DNA of 64,000 bases from Diploscapter coronatus. Lineage: Eukaryota > Nematoda > Chromadorea > Rhabditida > Rhabditidae. Below the pieces are notes generated by a model, which saw nothing but the letters and a program-made list of their open reading frames with translations, was not told where the DNA came from and did not search any database. Positions 51,176 through 64,000 of the stretch are shown one piece after another. Location: positions 51,979,201 to 52,043,200 of the forward strand of contig OZ038422.1 in NCBI GenBank assembly GCA_964036155.1. Direction: 5' to 3'. Positions within the stretch are counted from its first letter, which is position 1, and every line of letters starts with the position of its first letter. The position numbers were made by a program, and so were the translations under genes.

Positions 51176-52808
51176 ACCACTAGCTCAGTCAGATGTAAAC
51201 TTTACGAAATTTTAATTCTAAACCACAGCTAGTAATTCTTGATTCGTTCGTCACGCATAGACGTATTAGATATTTGTAGGAGAAATTTTCATTTCGAAAT
51301 ACATTTTAAATGCGAAGAAATCATTTAGAATCTTTATAGGATTTTTTTTTTTTCAAATTTCAAACCAAAAATTTCAGCTTTCGTCTTTCCGCAAACTGGT
51401 AGTTGCTCAAAATGCCATTACGTCGCCGAATCTCAATTTTTCAGTCTCAAAAAACAAAATTTAAACAACGACATTCGCACTTGAACGGCTTTATTCCCGC
51501 GAAATGAAGCTAGTCATTGCATTCAAAATTTCACTAATCTAAAAATTGCCCGAGAACTCCTACATATCGTATTTACGGCTTATTGTAAACCTGCCCAGTT
51601 TAACCTTCATGTATTTATAAATCTTACCCAATATCGCAAAAATCATCCTGCAAATTGAGCGAGATTCACAAATACGTGAGGTTTAAATCAGGTATGGATT
51701 ACAGTGAGTTATTCTGTACTCATAGTACAAATCGGTCTTTCAAATCATAATTCCATTATTACCGTAATTTCAATTCACTGAAAGTATTATCATTTTGGTG
51801 TAATTTTTATGCGTCAGGTATCTGTACACTAAATGTTATTGTGGAAATACGATTTTTCAAAATTCATTTTATCGTATGCTCATAATAAGTTGTAGAATTT
51901 TGTTCATTCCTACGCGAAGTTATATATTTTTAATTTAACATGAAATTATGCATCGATTTTGGCGATCTATGACATTAAATTGTTCACACTACTTTCGATT
52001 AATTTATGATTTTTTCCTTCGAATAAAAATCTCGAAGATTTTTATTTTATGTTTCACAAACAAAATATCGCACTAAAAACCATTTAAGAATTTACATATT
52101 GAAATTCAGACGGTGTTAAAGGTCGTTATTTTTCAACAAAAAAATCAAATGTCGGCTCATATCTATTTTTATCTACTATTCTTTATCGAATTACTCTTAC
52201 TCGCTTTTTCTCTAGCTTTGCAAAAAATTAGCGACGGAATAAAAATATCAGGTTTTGGGCTAATCATTTTATCAATTTATCTTCATTCTCGGGGAATTTG
52301 GAGGTCGCGAACGGATCTAAGCATTTTTCCTGGAACTTGTGGGCGATTTAGCGATAAATCGGAAGGAGGAAGCAAAGTGGGCGGGGCGAGATAGCATGGC
52401 CAATTGAAGCAATGACTTATTTGGGGAAGAGAACGGGGAGGTTAGAGACAATTTAGAGATTATGGGAATTTGAAGAGAGAAAAGCATAAGAAATCTAGAG
52501 ATAGGGGGTTTTATGATGAAAAGAGTCAGAAAAATAGTGATCGATGAAATTCACGAGTGAATAAGATATAGAAAATCTAGAGATAAAGAGAAATCGAGAG
52601 ATAGAGAGAGATCTAAAGATAAGAAGTTAGAAAGTATGCTGCAAGGAGACTAGGAGAAGGTAAAAAGGATCGAAAACAAAAACTACCTAATCCGTTCGCA
52701 TTTCTCATTCACAGTTCGCGCATTGCAAAGCGGAAAATCACTCATATTTGAAAGATTTCGTATTCGGGAAATTGGACGATACATTGATTGATTTCAACAA
52801 CAGCTGAT
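51176..52808. other. intergenic, purine-rich tract
   Basis: AT-rich spacer; 52490-52680 is a GA-rich tract (gagataaagagaaatcgaga and similar) just upstream of the rhodanese gene. No gene supported. Confidence 0.5.
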
Positions 52809-52958
52809 ATGCACAAGTGGACGATCGGGATTGTACCACAGGTAATTTTGGTTTAGTAAATTTACCTAGATTGAAATAATAGCGTAGCAAGCGTTAATCC
52901 GATCAATTCTATCTTTACGTCTTTTATTCTAACAGACTTCAGATAAACCTTTAGATTG

Positions 52959-52991
<33 letters not shown>

Positions 52992-55900
52992 TGCTAGTTT
53001 AGGGAGGCCACACCACTGGTTCAAAAGGATCGTCAGAAAGCAAAGAGAAAAGTATTACGTTTAGGCCGGTAAGATATTTCGATATTTTTGAATTAAGTGT
53101 TCCATTAAATGACGTAATTTGGAATTAATTTAAGAAAAAATTAATAATTTACAATCAACAAAATATTATTCGGATTTTTCAAAGAATAATATAACAACAT
53201 TATTCATTGCTTTGATATTCCATTGAGGGTGCCTTACTTAGCTATATTTTCTAGGAAAAAGATTACAACACTATCGACGATCAGAAAGACTATGAGGATC
53301 CTGATTATTTCTACGATGTTGGCACACCCAGCAAAACTAGCAACGACAGGATAGTAAGTATTTACTTTCTGTAGTAATGTAACAATAATTTTACGCGTCC
53401 ATCATTATTATCTTATTGCGCGCATTATAACTCTTTGTTATCATGAAACCGCAATTTTTTATGTTTCATTATTTGGTTAGGATATTAAACTTTCATCATG
53501 CATTGCTTTTATTTCATCAGTAAAGTTATTTTATAATGCGCATATATTCTAAAAACCTGATAGTGGATAGTTTGGCATAGTATTTCAATCCTTATCTTCT
53601 AAATTTGTCAACTTTATCCTTACTTTCACTTTCCCCTAGAATAATTATGTCAGTCCTCGTTTCCCTCATTTCTCCATCCATCCTGAATTCACTCATTTAT
53701 CGGCGATTTTCCTCGGTAGCGCATTTTTGAGGATTCCGATTCTCTCACTTCTGTTGCACACTAGCTGATCTTCATCGCTGCAGCGTATTTGGCCTAGTTA
53801 GGAGAGAAAAAATCATCGCAAAAAAGGCGGACGAAGAATGGAAAAAGAGTTACAACGAGAGAGGAAAGGAATGAAGAAAGGAAGAAAGAATGAACGAAAA
53901 AGGGAGAGAAAGAATAGAGACGGTCGAATTCAGTAGATAAAGACGGGAGACACGAGGCGCGATTTCCAAAAGAGAGATAAAATCATAGAACTTCACTCTG
54001 CGAGCGCGCTTCATTTGTTCGTAAAAGGTCGCCCATTTTCGGGGAAATCAATAAAGGCAGATAAAGATAACTGCCTAGATAATGGAGTCGAACAACCATT
54101 TGAAAATGCAGGGAAATTAGTCAGAACACGGTGGAATTGATTTTTAAAAAATGTAGATTCATTTAGTTGGAACCAGCGGGTTGAAAGCAACATGTTCTGA
54201 AACTACTATCTTTGGAACGCGATAATTTTTGGAACATTTTTGCAATTTCTTTTAACGACTCACTCAATCTATTTAATGCATTGTTATTCTTACACTTTAT
54301 ATCTACGATTTTTTTGGAACTCATAAAAATCTTAAATTTCAAAAATCACCCCAAATTAGTTTCAGATATCTCCTCCGCCCGTACCGACTTCGTCAAGACC
54401 CACGCATATTGCAATTCATAATACTACAAAGGTAATAGGCTTTCAGAATTTCTTTTCACGATTTTTCCCCATTTTATAATCTTCATGTTTTAATTGACGA
54501 TGATGATGATAAAAACTCTTTTTTTCTTCATTATTCTCGTCTTTTTCACGATTTCTTCATAATCGCGAAAAAAAATCATCTTTTGCCAGACAAAAAGCGT
54601 GAATTTGACGTGACAAAAATTGACAGTTTTTCTTCTTTTTAAACACGCGAGAAGTGATAAATTTCACGGGAAAAAATGTCTGCGCGCCAGGAAAAAATCC
54701 TGCCAACCGATTAAAAAAATCTCTTATCCAATGATAAAGAATAGAGAATAAAAACTGCCTGAGATATATTCGATCTTTATGCCCTCGGGTAAGACGCAAC
54801 TACTTGCCGAAAGAGATAAGGAGTGGATTTGGCAGCGAAAGGCTAGACTTTCGAGGCTTTCATCGAGCGTTTCTATGGTTTACGCTAATAAGCTTGACAA
54901 AGGATTCATAATTGGCACTCACCAAGAAATTTTAATAATAGAAAGTTTTTCTTTCAATATCACATCACAGTCATCACTAGTGTATGCAAGACAACGATTT
55001 TTTTCTGAAATCTACAAGTATAAGGCTAATTGACAGCGTCAATGCGGCGCCATTTTGTGAAGGCATAGCTCATAAATCACTCGGAATCATTTATGGGCAA
55101 ATTTATCTACAAAGTGAAATTCATGCAAAATTTTAGTTAGGCTTCAAAGAATTAAAGTTCTTGGATGAAAATGTCCATCAATTTCTCTCACACCGCGATC
55201 TGAAATGTCTATCGTCAAAATATATTTCCCCCATTAACTATGAACAATGGCCATATATTTTAGATATCGATAAAACATTGACTTTCCAGACAGCGACGCC
55301 CCGATGGCGAGTGATTCTGCTGGGAGTCGGTCTTTTCGTGGCCTGCTTCCTGCTCGTCATCACTCTGTTCGCGTTTTTCATGCTCCAATCGCAAAGTTCA
55401 TATTCGCCGTTCGATTTGAAGAGTGTGAGAAATAAGCTTTAATAATTATTAAAATTTGGTTAGAATAAAACTCAAATGATTATTGTCTAAACCTTTAAAA
55501 AAAATTGCCCTTCTAAATGTTTGAAACATAACCAAAACAGTTTAGTGAAGGTTCAATATGTAAATTAAACAAAAATATTTACATTCGATTTATTGAAAAT
55601 GCGATGGACGACAAAGTAAATTAAGTTGCATTTAATTCTTACCTCCTAAATTATTGAAACATGTTAAAGCATGAAAAATGATTCTTTCAGAACGGAGATT
55701 CGTCTAAACACTCTCAATCGGGTAACCGAAAATCGCGAGATATGGAAATTACACCTAATCACTTACTGACTTTACTGATCACAAAGCGAAAAGTCTGCTT
55801 GTTTGAAGTGACTGGTGGCAACGAATCTGAAGGGAGGTAAAAATTCGAAATTTTCTAAAAAAAAACTATTCCTTTAAATTTCAGAGACCTATTTCTTCGA

Positions 55901-57594
55901 GATCATATCGAAACCGCCCGATTGATATTCCACTCGAATCTGAGTCATGCTGGAGTTCCGGTGCATCCACTGCAATTTCAGAGGTTAGACTTCTTTACTA
56001 ATAGGAAAAATTTATAGATTCCAATCCAAAGAAAACATGTTGATTTAGATCTCTTGGTCTAAAAATTTGAGGTCAGAATTACTGATAAAGACGAAAATTT
56101 ATATCCTAATTTCAGCATATTTAAAATTCATGATTTCTGGTTCAAGTTTTAAGTTTAGAAGTCTGAATTTAGATTCGCCCGATCACAGGGAGTCGATGAT
56201 GACTGTCATGTGATTTTGTACGACCGAGGTCAGATGATCTGGAGCACGTACGCGATGTGGATATTCAGGGTGAAAAATTAATTTTGAATTTTTTCATGAT
56301 TCAAGCGATGCTAGTCGAATAAGCAAAGACGAATGTAGTATCTAAATCATGCAATTCTTTGAAACATTATTCAGAGCATGTACTTTATATTTAGCTCTTC
56401 GGCCACAATCGCGTCTCATTATTGTCCGGTGGCTACACGGGTTGGAAGAGCCAGCAGGAACGAAGCACGCAATATCGCACTGAACAGAATGAAATCGCTA
56501 GGAGGAGATTAGGTAAAAATTATATCTAAAAAAGACAATTTGAAGAACCATTTTAGGCGATTTTCACTCATCGTGGAACGATTCGCTGATAATCACTTAT
56601 GATGATGTTTTTGAAAATTCTGAAATCGATGAATACGATATCGTTGATGCGCAAGCTAAAGAGGTATTTTTAGATAATTTTTAAATGAAACTCGGTGATA
56701 TCAGTTAATCCCTTCTTTATTTCCAATTTAACGAGGTCAAACATGGCGTTTTTCCCTATAAACTTTTTACACCGAGTTAAGTCCCATTAATTGAACATAC
56801 AAACAGTACCTCTATCCATTATTTTATGAAGCCTTTACCGACATCATGCTGGATCAAGCTCTATGATTTAAAAAAAGATCTGAAGGGATCGTCCAAATTC
56901 TGACTATCAAAAATTCATACTTCACTAATTCCTTATCGAAATGAATAAAATCAATTTATAAAATCATAAATTTGAGGAATACCTCGGCTTAGCAACCGGC
57001 GCGTTGTTCGGTCACATCAAAGGGGCCAGGAACATCCCAGTCGAAGTTGTCTATGATTGGGGCACTTCGCAGTGGCGAGATCAACCTCAGATGCAGGCCG
57101 CTTTTAGCAGTTCTGCATTGTCGCCAAAACGATCTGTGGTAAGCAACAATCGATAAACATTTGAAATATGTCACAAATCCAAAAACGTTTCGAATCATTT
57201 CAATATTTATTGGTATGCAGAAGTGGTAACTGAGGAATATCTAAAAAAAAAAGATGAATATTAACTTTATTTTGAATTTTTAAAGAGTGAAATTATTTAG
57301 GTCGTATATTGCTCAACATCATTACGCTCATCTATGGTCTGGTGGGCCTTAACTAGATCTGGATACTCAGCTAGGTAAAAAAATTAAAACTAAAAAGTAA
57401 TTGAAATACTCCTTTTGGAAATTCAGAGTAGCTAACGACAGTTCATAAGTTTTCATCAAATTTCTAACTTTCCTAAGAGCCGACTTTTACTAGAAACAAA
57501 TTTCAGAATTTATTTCGGAGGTTGGCCTGAATGGGTAGTTCGTGCTCCAGATGATTTGAAAATTCTTGGCGATAGTATTCATAACACCAATTAA
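52809..57594 (+). CDS. membrane-anchored tandem rhodanese (sulfurtransferase-like) protein
   Basis: Exons 52809-52841, 53003-53068, 53255-53353, 54366-54431, 55290-55424, 55691-55836, 55885-55983, 56173-56269, 56395-56512, 56557-56663, 56977-57138, 57301-57374, 57507-57594; frame kept, 429 residues. The N-terminal ~90 residues are polar and acidic (DYNTIDDQKDYEDPDYFYD). A single membrane helix follows at about 96-120 (LLGVGLFVACFLLVITLFAF). Two rhodanese domains come next, arranged as in 3-mercaptopyruvate sulfurtransferase: an inactive-looking first one (HVILYDRGQMIWSTYAMWIF, LLSGGYTGW) and a second with GHIKGARNIPVE, VVYCSTSLRSS (candidate active Cys380) and IYFGGWPEWV. The loop CSTSLRS differs from the classic CRKGVT or CGSGVT loops, so substrate is uncertain. 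Probably type II topology with catalytic domains in the lumen or outside. The first exons rest on phase only. The acceptor before 56977 is TTTGAG, which is unusual. Confidence 0.8.
52959..52984. repeat. poly-T tract
   Basis: Uninterrupted run of 26 T in intron 1 of the rhodanese gene. Confidence 0.95.
53800..53980. repeat. purine-rich low-complexity tract
   Basis: GA/AAG-rich stretch within intron 3 of the rhodanese gene (gaggaaaggaatgaagaaag and similar). Confidence 0.7.
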
Positions 57595-57931
57595 CTTTAG
57601 CAGATTGATTATCATAGACATAATTAACGAGTAAAATTAAATCAACATTCGCAAATTTTGTTCCTCAAATTGTAGGCTCCGATATTGAAAATACGGGTAA
57701 TCTGATGAAATTGATATACTTACTTGTAAATAAATAGTTCAAATTTTAGTATAATTTAATGAAAACGCACCAATTTATTCCAGTATACTGTGAACAAAAC
57801 AGCTATTTGCATTGATATTTGAGAAGAAATATCTTGATCATAAAAGCTGAAACCGATAGATATTTCAATGGTGTTCTGACAAGAAAGTTGAGAAGAGGGG
57901 AAGAAGGGAAAAGTGAGATATGATAGGGGTT

Positions 57932-57970
<39 letters not shown>

Positions 57971-60798
57971 CCGGTAATAGATATTTCCTTATTCTTATCA
58001 GAATATATTTATTTAGCTTACATCCCATATATTTATGTTCGCTACTTTTGGCATTTGACATTGGACATGGTGTCAAAAAATATGAACGCACTTTTACTCT
58101 ATTACATTGAAAATGAAAGAAAATCTTTCTTCACATTAAAAGAAAGTAGCTTATTCTGTATGTGTGTGTGAAACATTTTCATAAACAACATATTTTCCTT
58201 ACACAAATTCACTATGCTATCGAGAATATTGCTTGTCGGATCTTCAAAATTGCATCTCGGGAACTTCATTATCTCCCTTCGAATAACTCAAACATTCTCA
58301 GGTCTCTTCTCGAAGATGACATATTCGTCCAATAACCAACACATACTTCATTTCGAGCTTATGAACACAAAATTACTTCATATCCAGGAATTTCTCACAT
58401 GATGTGTTCATTTTTTACTATTTACTCGGAGCCAAGATTTTTTTAATCAAGATTTTCAGAACAAATTCTAATATGAAACTTTTCTTATAATCCCATGGCT
58501 GACTGAGTAAATTGTTTAAATTAACCTATAGAATGAAAGTTGTGCAAGTAGGCGTTCCTATTATTTATTTCCTGCAGTAGTTTTATTGTGTTCATCCATT
58601 GTTCTGCCTATGCAAGAGTCACAATTTATTCCTCTAACTTGGCAGGGTGTAAATGCAGTCGAATGGGTCGAACGAATGCATTAATCTAGGGAGCTCCATC
58701 GTAAAACATAGAAAGGACTTGCTGAGAAGTGATTTATAGAGAAATGGTGATTGAAAATTTCGTAACTTCGCAACTTAACGAAATAGTAAGTAGGTTTAGA
58801 GAGAAAGTAAGAAAATTCTTAACCGTTTTTGCATAGTCACTTTTCAGGTAGTGAGATTTGCGAATTACCAATTTTTCTGATTCTAGTCTGTTTTTTTTTA
58901 TTTATAATTCTATCAAATTTATACTCTTTTGATATGTATCAAGTATCAAGTCATTGACCTGCATTCTATCTCCATTATAGTTCAAGTATTTTCTAGCGTA
59001 CTCTTAACGCCAGCTGAGTAATTCTCAGATATTGTTCATTTTTATTAAACACATTATTCAACTTTAACTGTCTTTGATACAAGAAATACGAATTTTAATA
59101 AAATTCTCCATTTTGATTCGAAAGTTGCTCCAATTTCAAAACTTTCGCTATTTTTGTCATATTTTACCTCTGAATCATCGCTAATGGGTTTGGATTTTCA
59201 CTTATCGTTTATAAATGCGCAGTATCTCCTCAGTTAATGCGGAAAAATGTAATCGGATCCATTGGTTCATTTGACTCTTTGACTCAAACCCTTTCTTTCT
59301 CTATTTCTCGCTATCTTTTTCTTTTCTCTAATTCCTTTATCTCGCGATATCCGGTCACTAACGAAATGCTCACATCAAAGGAAGAAAATCGAGTAGGAAA
59401 AACTTCAAAGCCAAAGAAAAAATAGCGCATTTAGGAATTTTGCAGTATCATGATTTTTAAAGTATACTTTAGTCCAAGAAAAGAAGCACTACCATTTGCT
59501 AAATATGTTTTGGAGTTTAAACATTTTTGAAACTTATTCACAAAATTCTAGTGCAATTAAAAATAATAAAATTCCGATAATTTTCTTTTCAAATATTTCC
59601 ATGAATAAATTCGCAATTAAATTAAAATTTACCCACGCTTTAATAATATGGCGCATTACTCTTTTCATTACCTTATTGTTATTACTATGAGCTGCCCCGA
59701 ATACGTCATTGACACTATGTCTTTTCGTGTATGTCTGAGATTCTCCTTTTCTTCCTTCGTTCACAGCTCACGGTTGAATGCATATTGTTATTTTCTCCCT
59801 CCCTCTCTTCATTAGTCCTCTCTATTTCTGGGTCTTTTCAAGGAAGTTCCCATAGTCGGAAGATCCCTTATTATTATTTCTATCTGGGAACATCCCCAAA
59901 TTTCCAATCGAATTCACATTTTGAACTTCGTAAATATGAAATCCATGAGGATGTGAACTCGTTTGTATTTATTTCCGGATATATTTCACGAAATATGCAC
60001 TTTCAGAATGGTGAATGGAATTTTAGTTCAGAGCAGAATGGACATTTCAAATCGTAAAAATTTTAAAACGTATTTTGAAAATCTAGATTCTCCTCCAAAT
60101 TCCCTAAATCTTGTCAATTGCGTAAATATTTCAACTTCCTATCATTTAGATGATAGTTTTCCCAGCCCAAGTAGTCTGATGACTCGTTAATGGCTATCAG
60201 TGCTCTGTCTCTTTATCAAATACCCTTTCCGATGATTTCGTACCTCGTTTATCCTTTTTCTCTGATTCACTCTATTTCCAACCACTTTCAAAACTCTGTG
60301 TTACATTCATCTTTTATCTTTATCCTTCGCACACAACAGTTGGCAGGTTTTTCTCTTTGATTCTCTTTTTTCGTTATATTTCTCCTTTCTATTTCTTTGT
60401 ATCTCTCCTTTTTAACAACATCCCTTGTTCTTTTCCTCTCTTACTTTCTCTCTCCCTCTCGCTTCCCTAATTTCAGTGAGCCTTTATCCTTGTTTCTGAC
60501 CAGTGCGATGTCAATTCTTCTCACTTTTTGAAATCTCAACAATCTGGATTTTCAAGCGAAATTCAACTTTTTCATAAAATGGTATTCATTGCATAATTTT
60601 ATTCGTCCTTTTTACAATTTTTTAAACACTTTTTAATCTAATTATTCTCAAAATTATCAAATTGTGCGTGCAATGGATCGATCCACCGAATTGAATTTTA
60701 TTAAGTTCGAATGATCATACAATTTTTGAACAATCTCATTTTCAGGATAAATGACGCAAAAATTGGTGGTGCTAGTTTGCCGTCAGCCAGGATAAAAA
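57595..60798. other. intergenic with GT microsatellite
   Basis: 3.2 kb spacer before the leucine-rich-repeat gene. (GT)17 at 57935-57969. Pyrimidine-rich stretches at about 59270-59340 and 60190-60480. ORFs here are AT-driven; no gene or RNA recognised. Confidence 0.5.
57935..57969. repeat. (GT)n microsatellite
   Basis: 35 bases of uninterrupted GT dinucleotide. Confidence 0.97.
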
Positions 60799-63700
60799 AT
60801 GCCTTCGATTGTAAATTTGGTTAGATTCTTCTTCCTCTTGCTCTATTCGACTAAGGAATGTTTGGCGCAGTTCGCTGATGAAAACAAGATGTGCCGGCGA
60901 GTTTTCAGATTTTTCATGATTTATAAATAGTGTTCGTCATGCCCAACAGCATGATGATGCTTAATTTTGATTTGTGAAACTTCGAAACTTACACGGTTTT
61001 TGCATATACTCTGTTAATTGATAGATTTCAAGAGTGAATATCTGTACCAGTCAATTCGATCGGAGCACAGGTCCTCGAATCAGGCTTATTTCACATATTC
61101 AAATATTTCATTTTCGTTTTCATTTATGAAACCTTGAAAGATAGAAAAATTTATACTTATCTCACTGGATCATTTGATAAAACGTGACAGATCATGACAA
61201 TAACTCAGAAAACAACCGAATAAACCATATATTTATTTTCTTCTTTCATTTCCCAAAATCCGAAACACACTCAATTTTCCCTATAACTTCATTTAAATCC
61301 TCAAATTTCAGAATACCCGGTTCAGTAGGTGCAGCCTGGTCTCAATGCCTATGCATTCCCGTAAATGGTGATTCCTCCCTGCACATTCTCTGTTCTCGTC
61401 TCTCTTCAGCTACAGTACCCTTACTTCCAAATGAGGAGAATTCCCCGAGAAGTCCACCTCCGGATATCGTCGCTGTTTCGGTAACTGGTAAGGAGCATTC
61501 CAATCTTTTCACGAATATTGAAATTGTGATAATCTTTTTTGTCATTAAAGACCAGGTAGATCTGAATGATCGGAATTTTATCTGGAAATTAAGATCTTTC
61601 AATTCGTATTTCCTGTGATTTGCACTACGAATTAAATATTAATGATAATTAAAATATCGGATATTCACTTAATTTTCTGAAACACATTAATTCCAGACAG
61701 CTCTCTACAATTCATTCAGCAGGACGCGTTCCGACATCATAATATTCAAACGCTGGACTTCTCTAAAAATCATATTCAAACTGTTAATGTCAACGCTTTT
61801 AGGGGGCTTGAGGTAATATCTAAATATTGAAGCCAGCATAAAATTATTTAATTTCAGATGAAATTAACTCAACTAAATTTGGCACACAATAATTTGTCAG
61901 TGATTCCTTCTTGGGCCCTGACATATCTTCATCAATTGCAATTCCTTCATTTGCAACACAACAGGATAAGCCAAATCCGACCGAATACATTCGATGAAAC
62001 TCAGCTAAATAATCTACAGTTCTTGCATTTGGATCATAATCAGGTGATTATTACTTTATAAAAATTTCTGGGGTTAATTTTATCATACATCTTTAGCTTA
62101 TCGAACAAAAATAGGTCATAAATGAGTAACTTCGCATAAAATGTGAAATGATGACATGTATTCATGAAATGGCTATTTATTATTGAAACATTTTCGAAAA
62201 GGAGAATTAAAGAAAATTTTACCAATTTGGCAGGATTCTTTCTGAAACATAATTAATTTGTAAGCTTAAAGCTATTAGATACAATTTTCAGTTGAGCGTA
62301 ATCTCGAATCTGGCCTTCCATCGTCTGCGTCTGATCGTGTTGACTTTGTCCAACAATCGGATCACCGAAATCGAGAAAATGTCCCTACCAAGGACCCTCA
62401 GCTTCCTCGATTTACGCAATAATTTGCTGAGACAGGTAAGCTCAAAAATTTTATCTTAAAGTTATACCTTTTCTCTAGGTTAGTAAATTGTTGCAATATA
62501 ATTTTTGGAATGTTGAAGTCGTTGATTGATGGATTTGTTTCAGATTTCAGAAAACTTGAAAATATTACGCAAAATTTAGAACACATGAATTTTTCCATGA
62601 ATGCTAAAATATCCTTATTTTTGTTCATTCTTTCTTTCTGACTTGATTGAGCGATATGTTAGTCGATCTTTCAATCCATCATTCATCAAATCTCATCATT
62701 TTTCATGTTTTCGATGAGACGACAGAAAGAAAGATAAGTGAGTGATTAGTGCAAAGAGCTAAGACACGTTGCACGAGAGAAGCGGACAGCCTATTTTCCA
62801 GACAAATGAAATACCAATTTGAGATCTGAAACTTGGTGGATATTATCAGGGGAGTATCAGGAACACGTTCCATATATTAATTTTTCGGGTCTTGTAACCT
62901 AAGGTCCTATCAAATCAGACAAATATGAGGTTCAGACTTTGTCACTATATAACTTTGTAGTTGAACATTTTTCACGAAACCCCATGATTTTTGACATTAT
63001 GCTAATATTTGAGTTAAAATCAGCATAAGTTGATATAAATCTCGAAAAATTTTCGCTCTAGACATATGTTTTGACTTTACCAGTCGATTCCTTGGATATT
63101 TCACCCCTAAAAAAATTGAAAAATGGCTGCGGAGTACTGTCGGTCCAAAGTTGCCGTGACTGTTATTTGATCAATAAACTAAAAGAATTGAAAAAAACCT
63201 ACAAAATTGATTGTTTTCAGATTCCGTTCCTCGCCTTGAAAGATGTAGCGAATCTGAACTCGATTAATTTGGAAAGTAACAACATTTCCTTGCTGCAATC
63301 GCATCCCGAAGTCAGATTCGAAAATGAAATTTCGCTTTTGCTCAGGTAAATCGAAAATTCCGTAATTTGTAGTTAGTTTAAAAATACTTGCAAAATATTT
63401 CTCAAATTTCGATATTCCAATTTTTTCAGAAACAACAAAATCAAAACCCTCGATGGTCACTCTTTTCGAAGCTTCAAGCGAATCAAGGACCTGGACATCA
63501 GCTATAATCAGGTAATTGAATTTACCTGAGCCTAGGAAATTTGTTATTTGCGAAATTTCGATAAAGCGTCATTTTTACTGAATTTACTAAATTAATTTAT
63601 ATCACTCCGAACTATTGTTTTTAACAAAATTGCCAAGACGTTTACATTTTCCTCGAAATTTACAAAGTCAATAAAAAATTAATGTGACAAAGTCATTGTG

Positions 63701-64000
63701 TCTTAGCACAAAGATAAGCTAAAATACTGAAGAATCAGGATTTCAGAAAGTTCAGGCCTAAAAATTACCCAACTTAATTTTCAGATCCATTTGATTGAGC
63801 AGGACACGTTTGAATCGATTAGTTCATTGTCTTCACTCGATCTGAGTTACAATTCGATTGCCTACATTTTGCATGGGACGTTCAAGAATTTCGCGAAGAG
63901 TTTGACCCGACTAAATCTCGAAGAAAACGTGATCCACACCTTACCGGACGCATTCAGAGACCTGAGAAATCTAACCTATCTAAATCTGAACGGGAATAAA
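60799..64000 (+). CDS. extracellular leucine-rich-repeat protein, 3' end beyond window
   Basis: Exons: 60799-60900, a provisional 61032-61069, then 61312-61487, 61697-61812, 61858-62043, 62292-62435, 63221-63345, 63430-63511 and 63785-64000 (open at the edge). The N-terminus MPSIVNLVRFFFLLLYSTKE with CLAQ is a signal peptide. A cysteine cap follows (WSQCLCIPVNGDSSLHILCS), then at least nine typical repeats of LxxLxLxxNxL form, such as LTQLNLAHNNLSVIPSWAL, LQFLHLQHNRISQIRPNTF, LIVLTLSNNRITEIE and LSSLDLSYNSIAYI. This is the plan of animal surface LRR proteins (chaoptin, or the nematode eLRR membrane proteins such as EGG-6). Such proteins organise apical extracellular matrix or mediate cell contact. 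Whether it has a membrane helix cannot be seen. The joint between exon 1 and the cap is uncertain. Confidence 0.85.

Noticed and set aside
1..64000. tRNA, rRNA, snRNA and CRISPR arrays
   Set aside because: No tRNA box A/B pairs, no conserved snRNA blocks and no regularly spaced repeats were seen by eye; a covariance-model scan would be decisive.

Overview
The window is nuclear DNA from a nematode, probably a rhabditid. The genes are split into many short exons by AT-rich introns with nematode-type TTTCAG acceptors. Several start codons sit a few bases after such an acceptor, as expected for spliced-leader trans-splicing. The best matches are metazoan or nematode families. Genus cannot be decided from sequence alone.

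Layout, left to right. (1) 1-5044, minus: a UDP-glucuronosyltransferase cut by the left edge. (2) 7694-8216, minus: a 67-residue protein with a BH3-like motif close to that of nematode EGL-1 and a hydrophobic C-terminus, a candidate BH3-only cell-death activator. (3) 10738-35221, plus: a complete 47-exon gene for the proteasome activator PSME4/PA200/BLM10, about 1857 residues. Its second intron carries an apparently intact PIF/Harbinger transposon of about 8.9 kb (11639-20548) with terminal inverted repeats, subterminal palindrome arrays, a DDE transposase, an antisense accessory gene and two further palindromic elements. (4) 36677-38047, plus: an ERG28-like membrane protein. (5) 38501-39770, minus, and 48757-51175, plus: two paralogous secreted Pro/Ala-rich proteins. 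(6) 42113-44470, minus, between them: a TAK1-like MAP3K. (7) 52809-57594, plus: a membrane-anchored tandem-rhodanese protein. (8) 60799-64000, plus: the 5' part of an extracellular leucine-rich-repeat protein cut by the right edge.

The host genes do not form an obvious pathway or operon; this is an ordinary mixed gene neighbourhood. The most interesting items are the BH3-only candidate, the nested transposon inside the PSME4 intron (the flanking exons still join in frame), an ERG28 homologue in a phylum that depends on dietary sterol, and a TTGAAAC(A)TA motif that recurs in the longer introns mostly in the transcribed orientation. Gene models were assembled by hand from splice sites, reading phase and protein family fit. 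Exon borders are therefore predictions, but nearly all exons keep frame.
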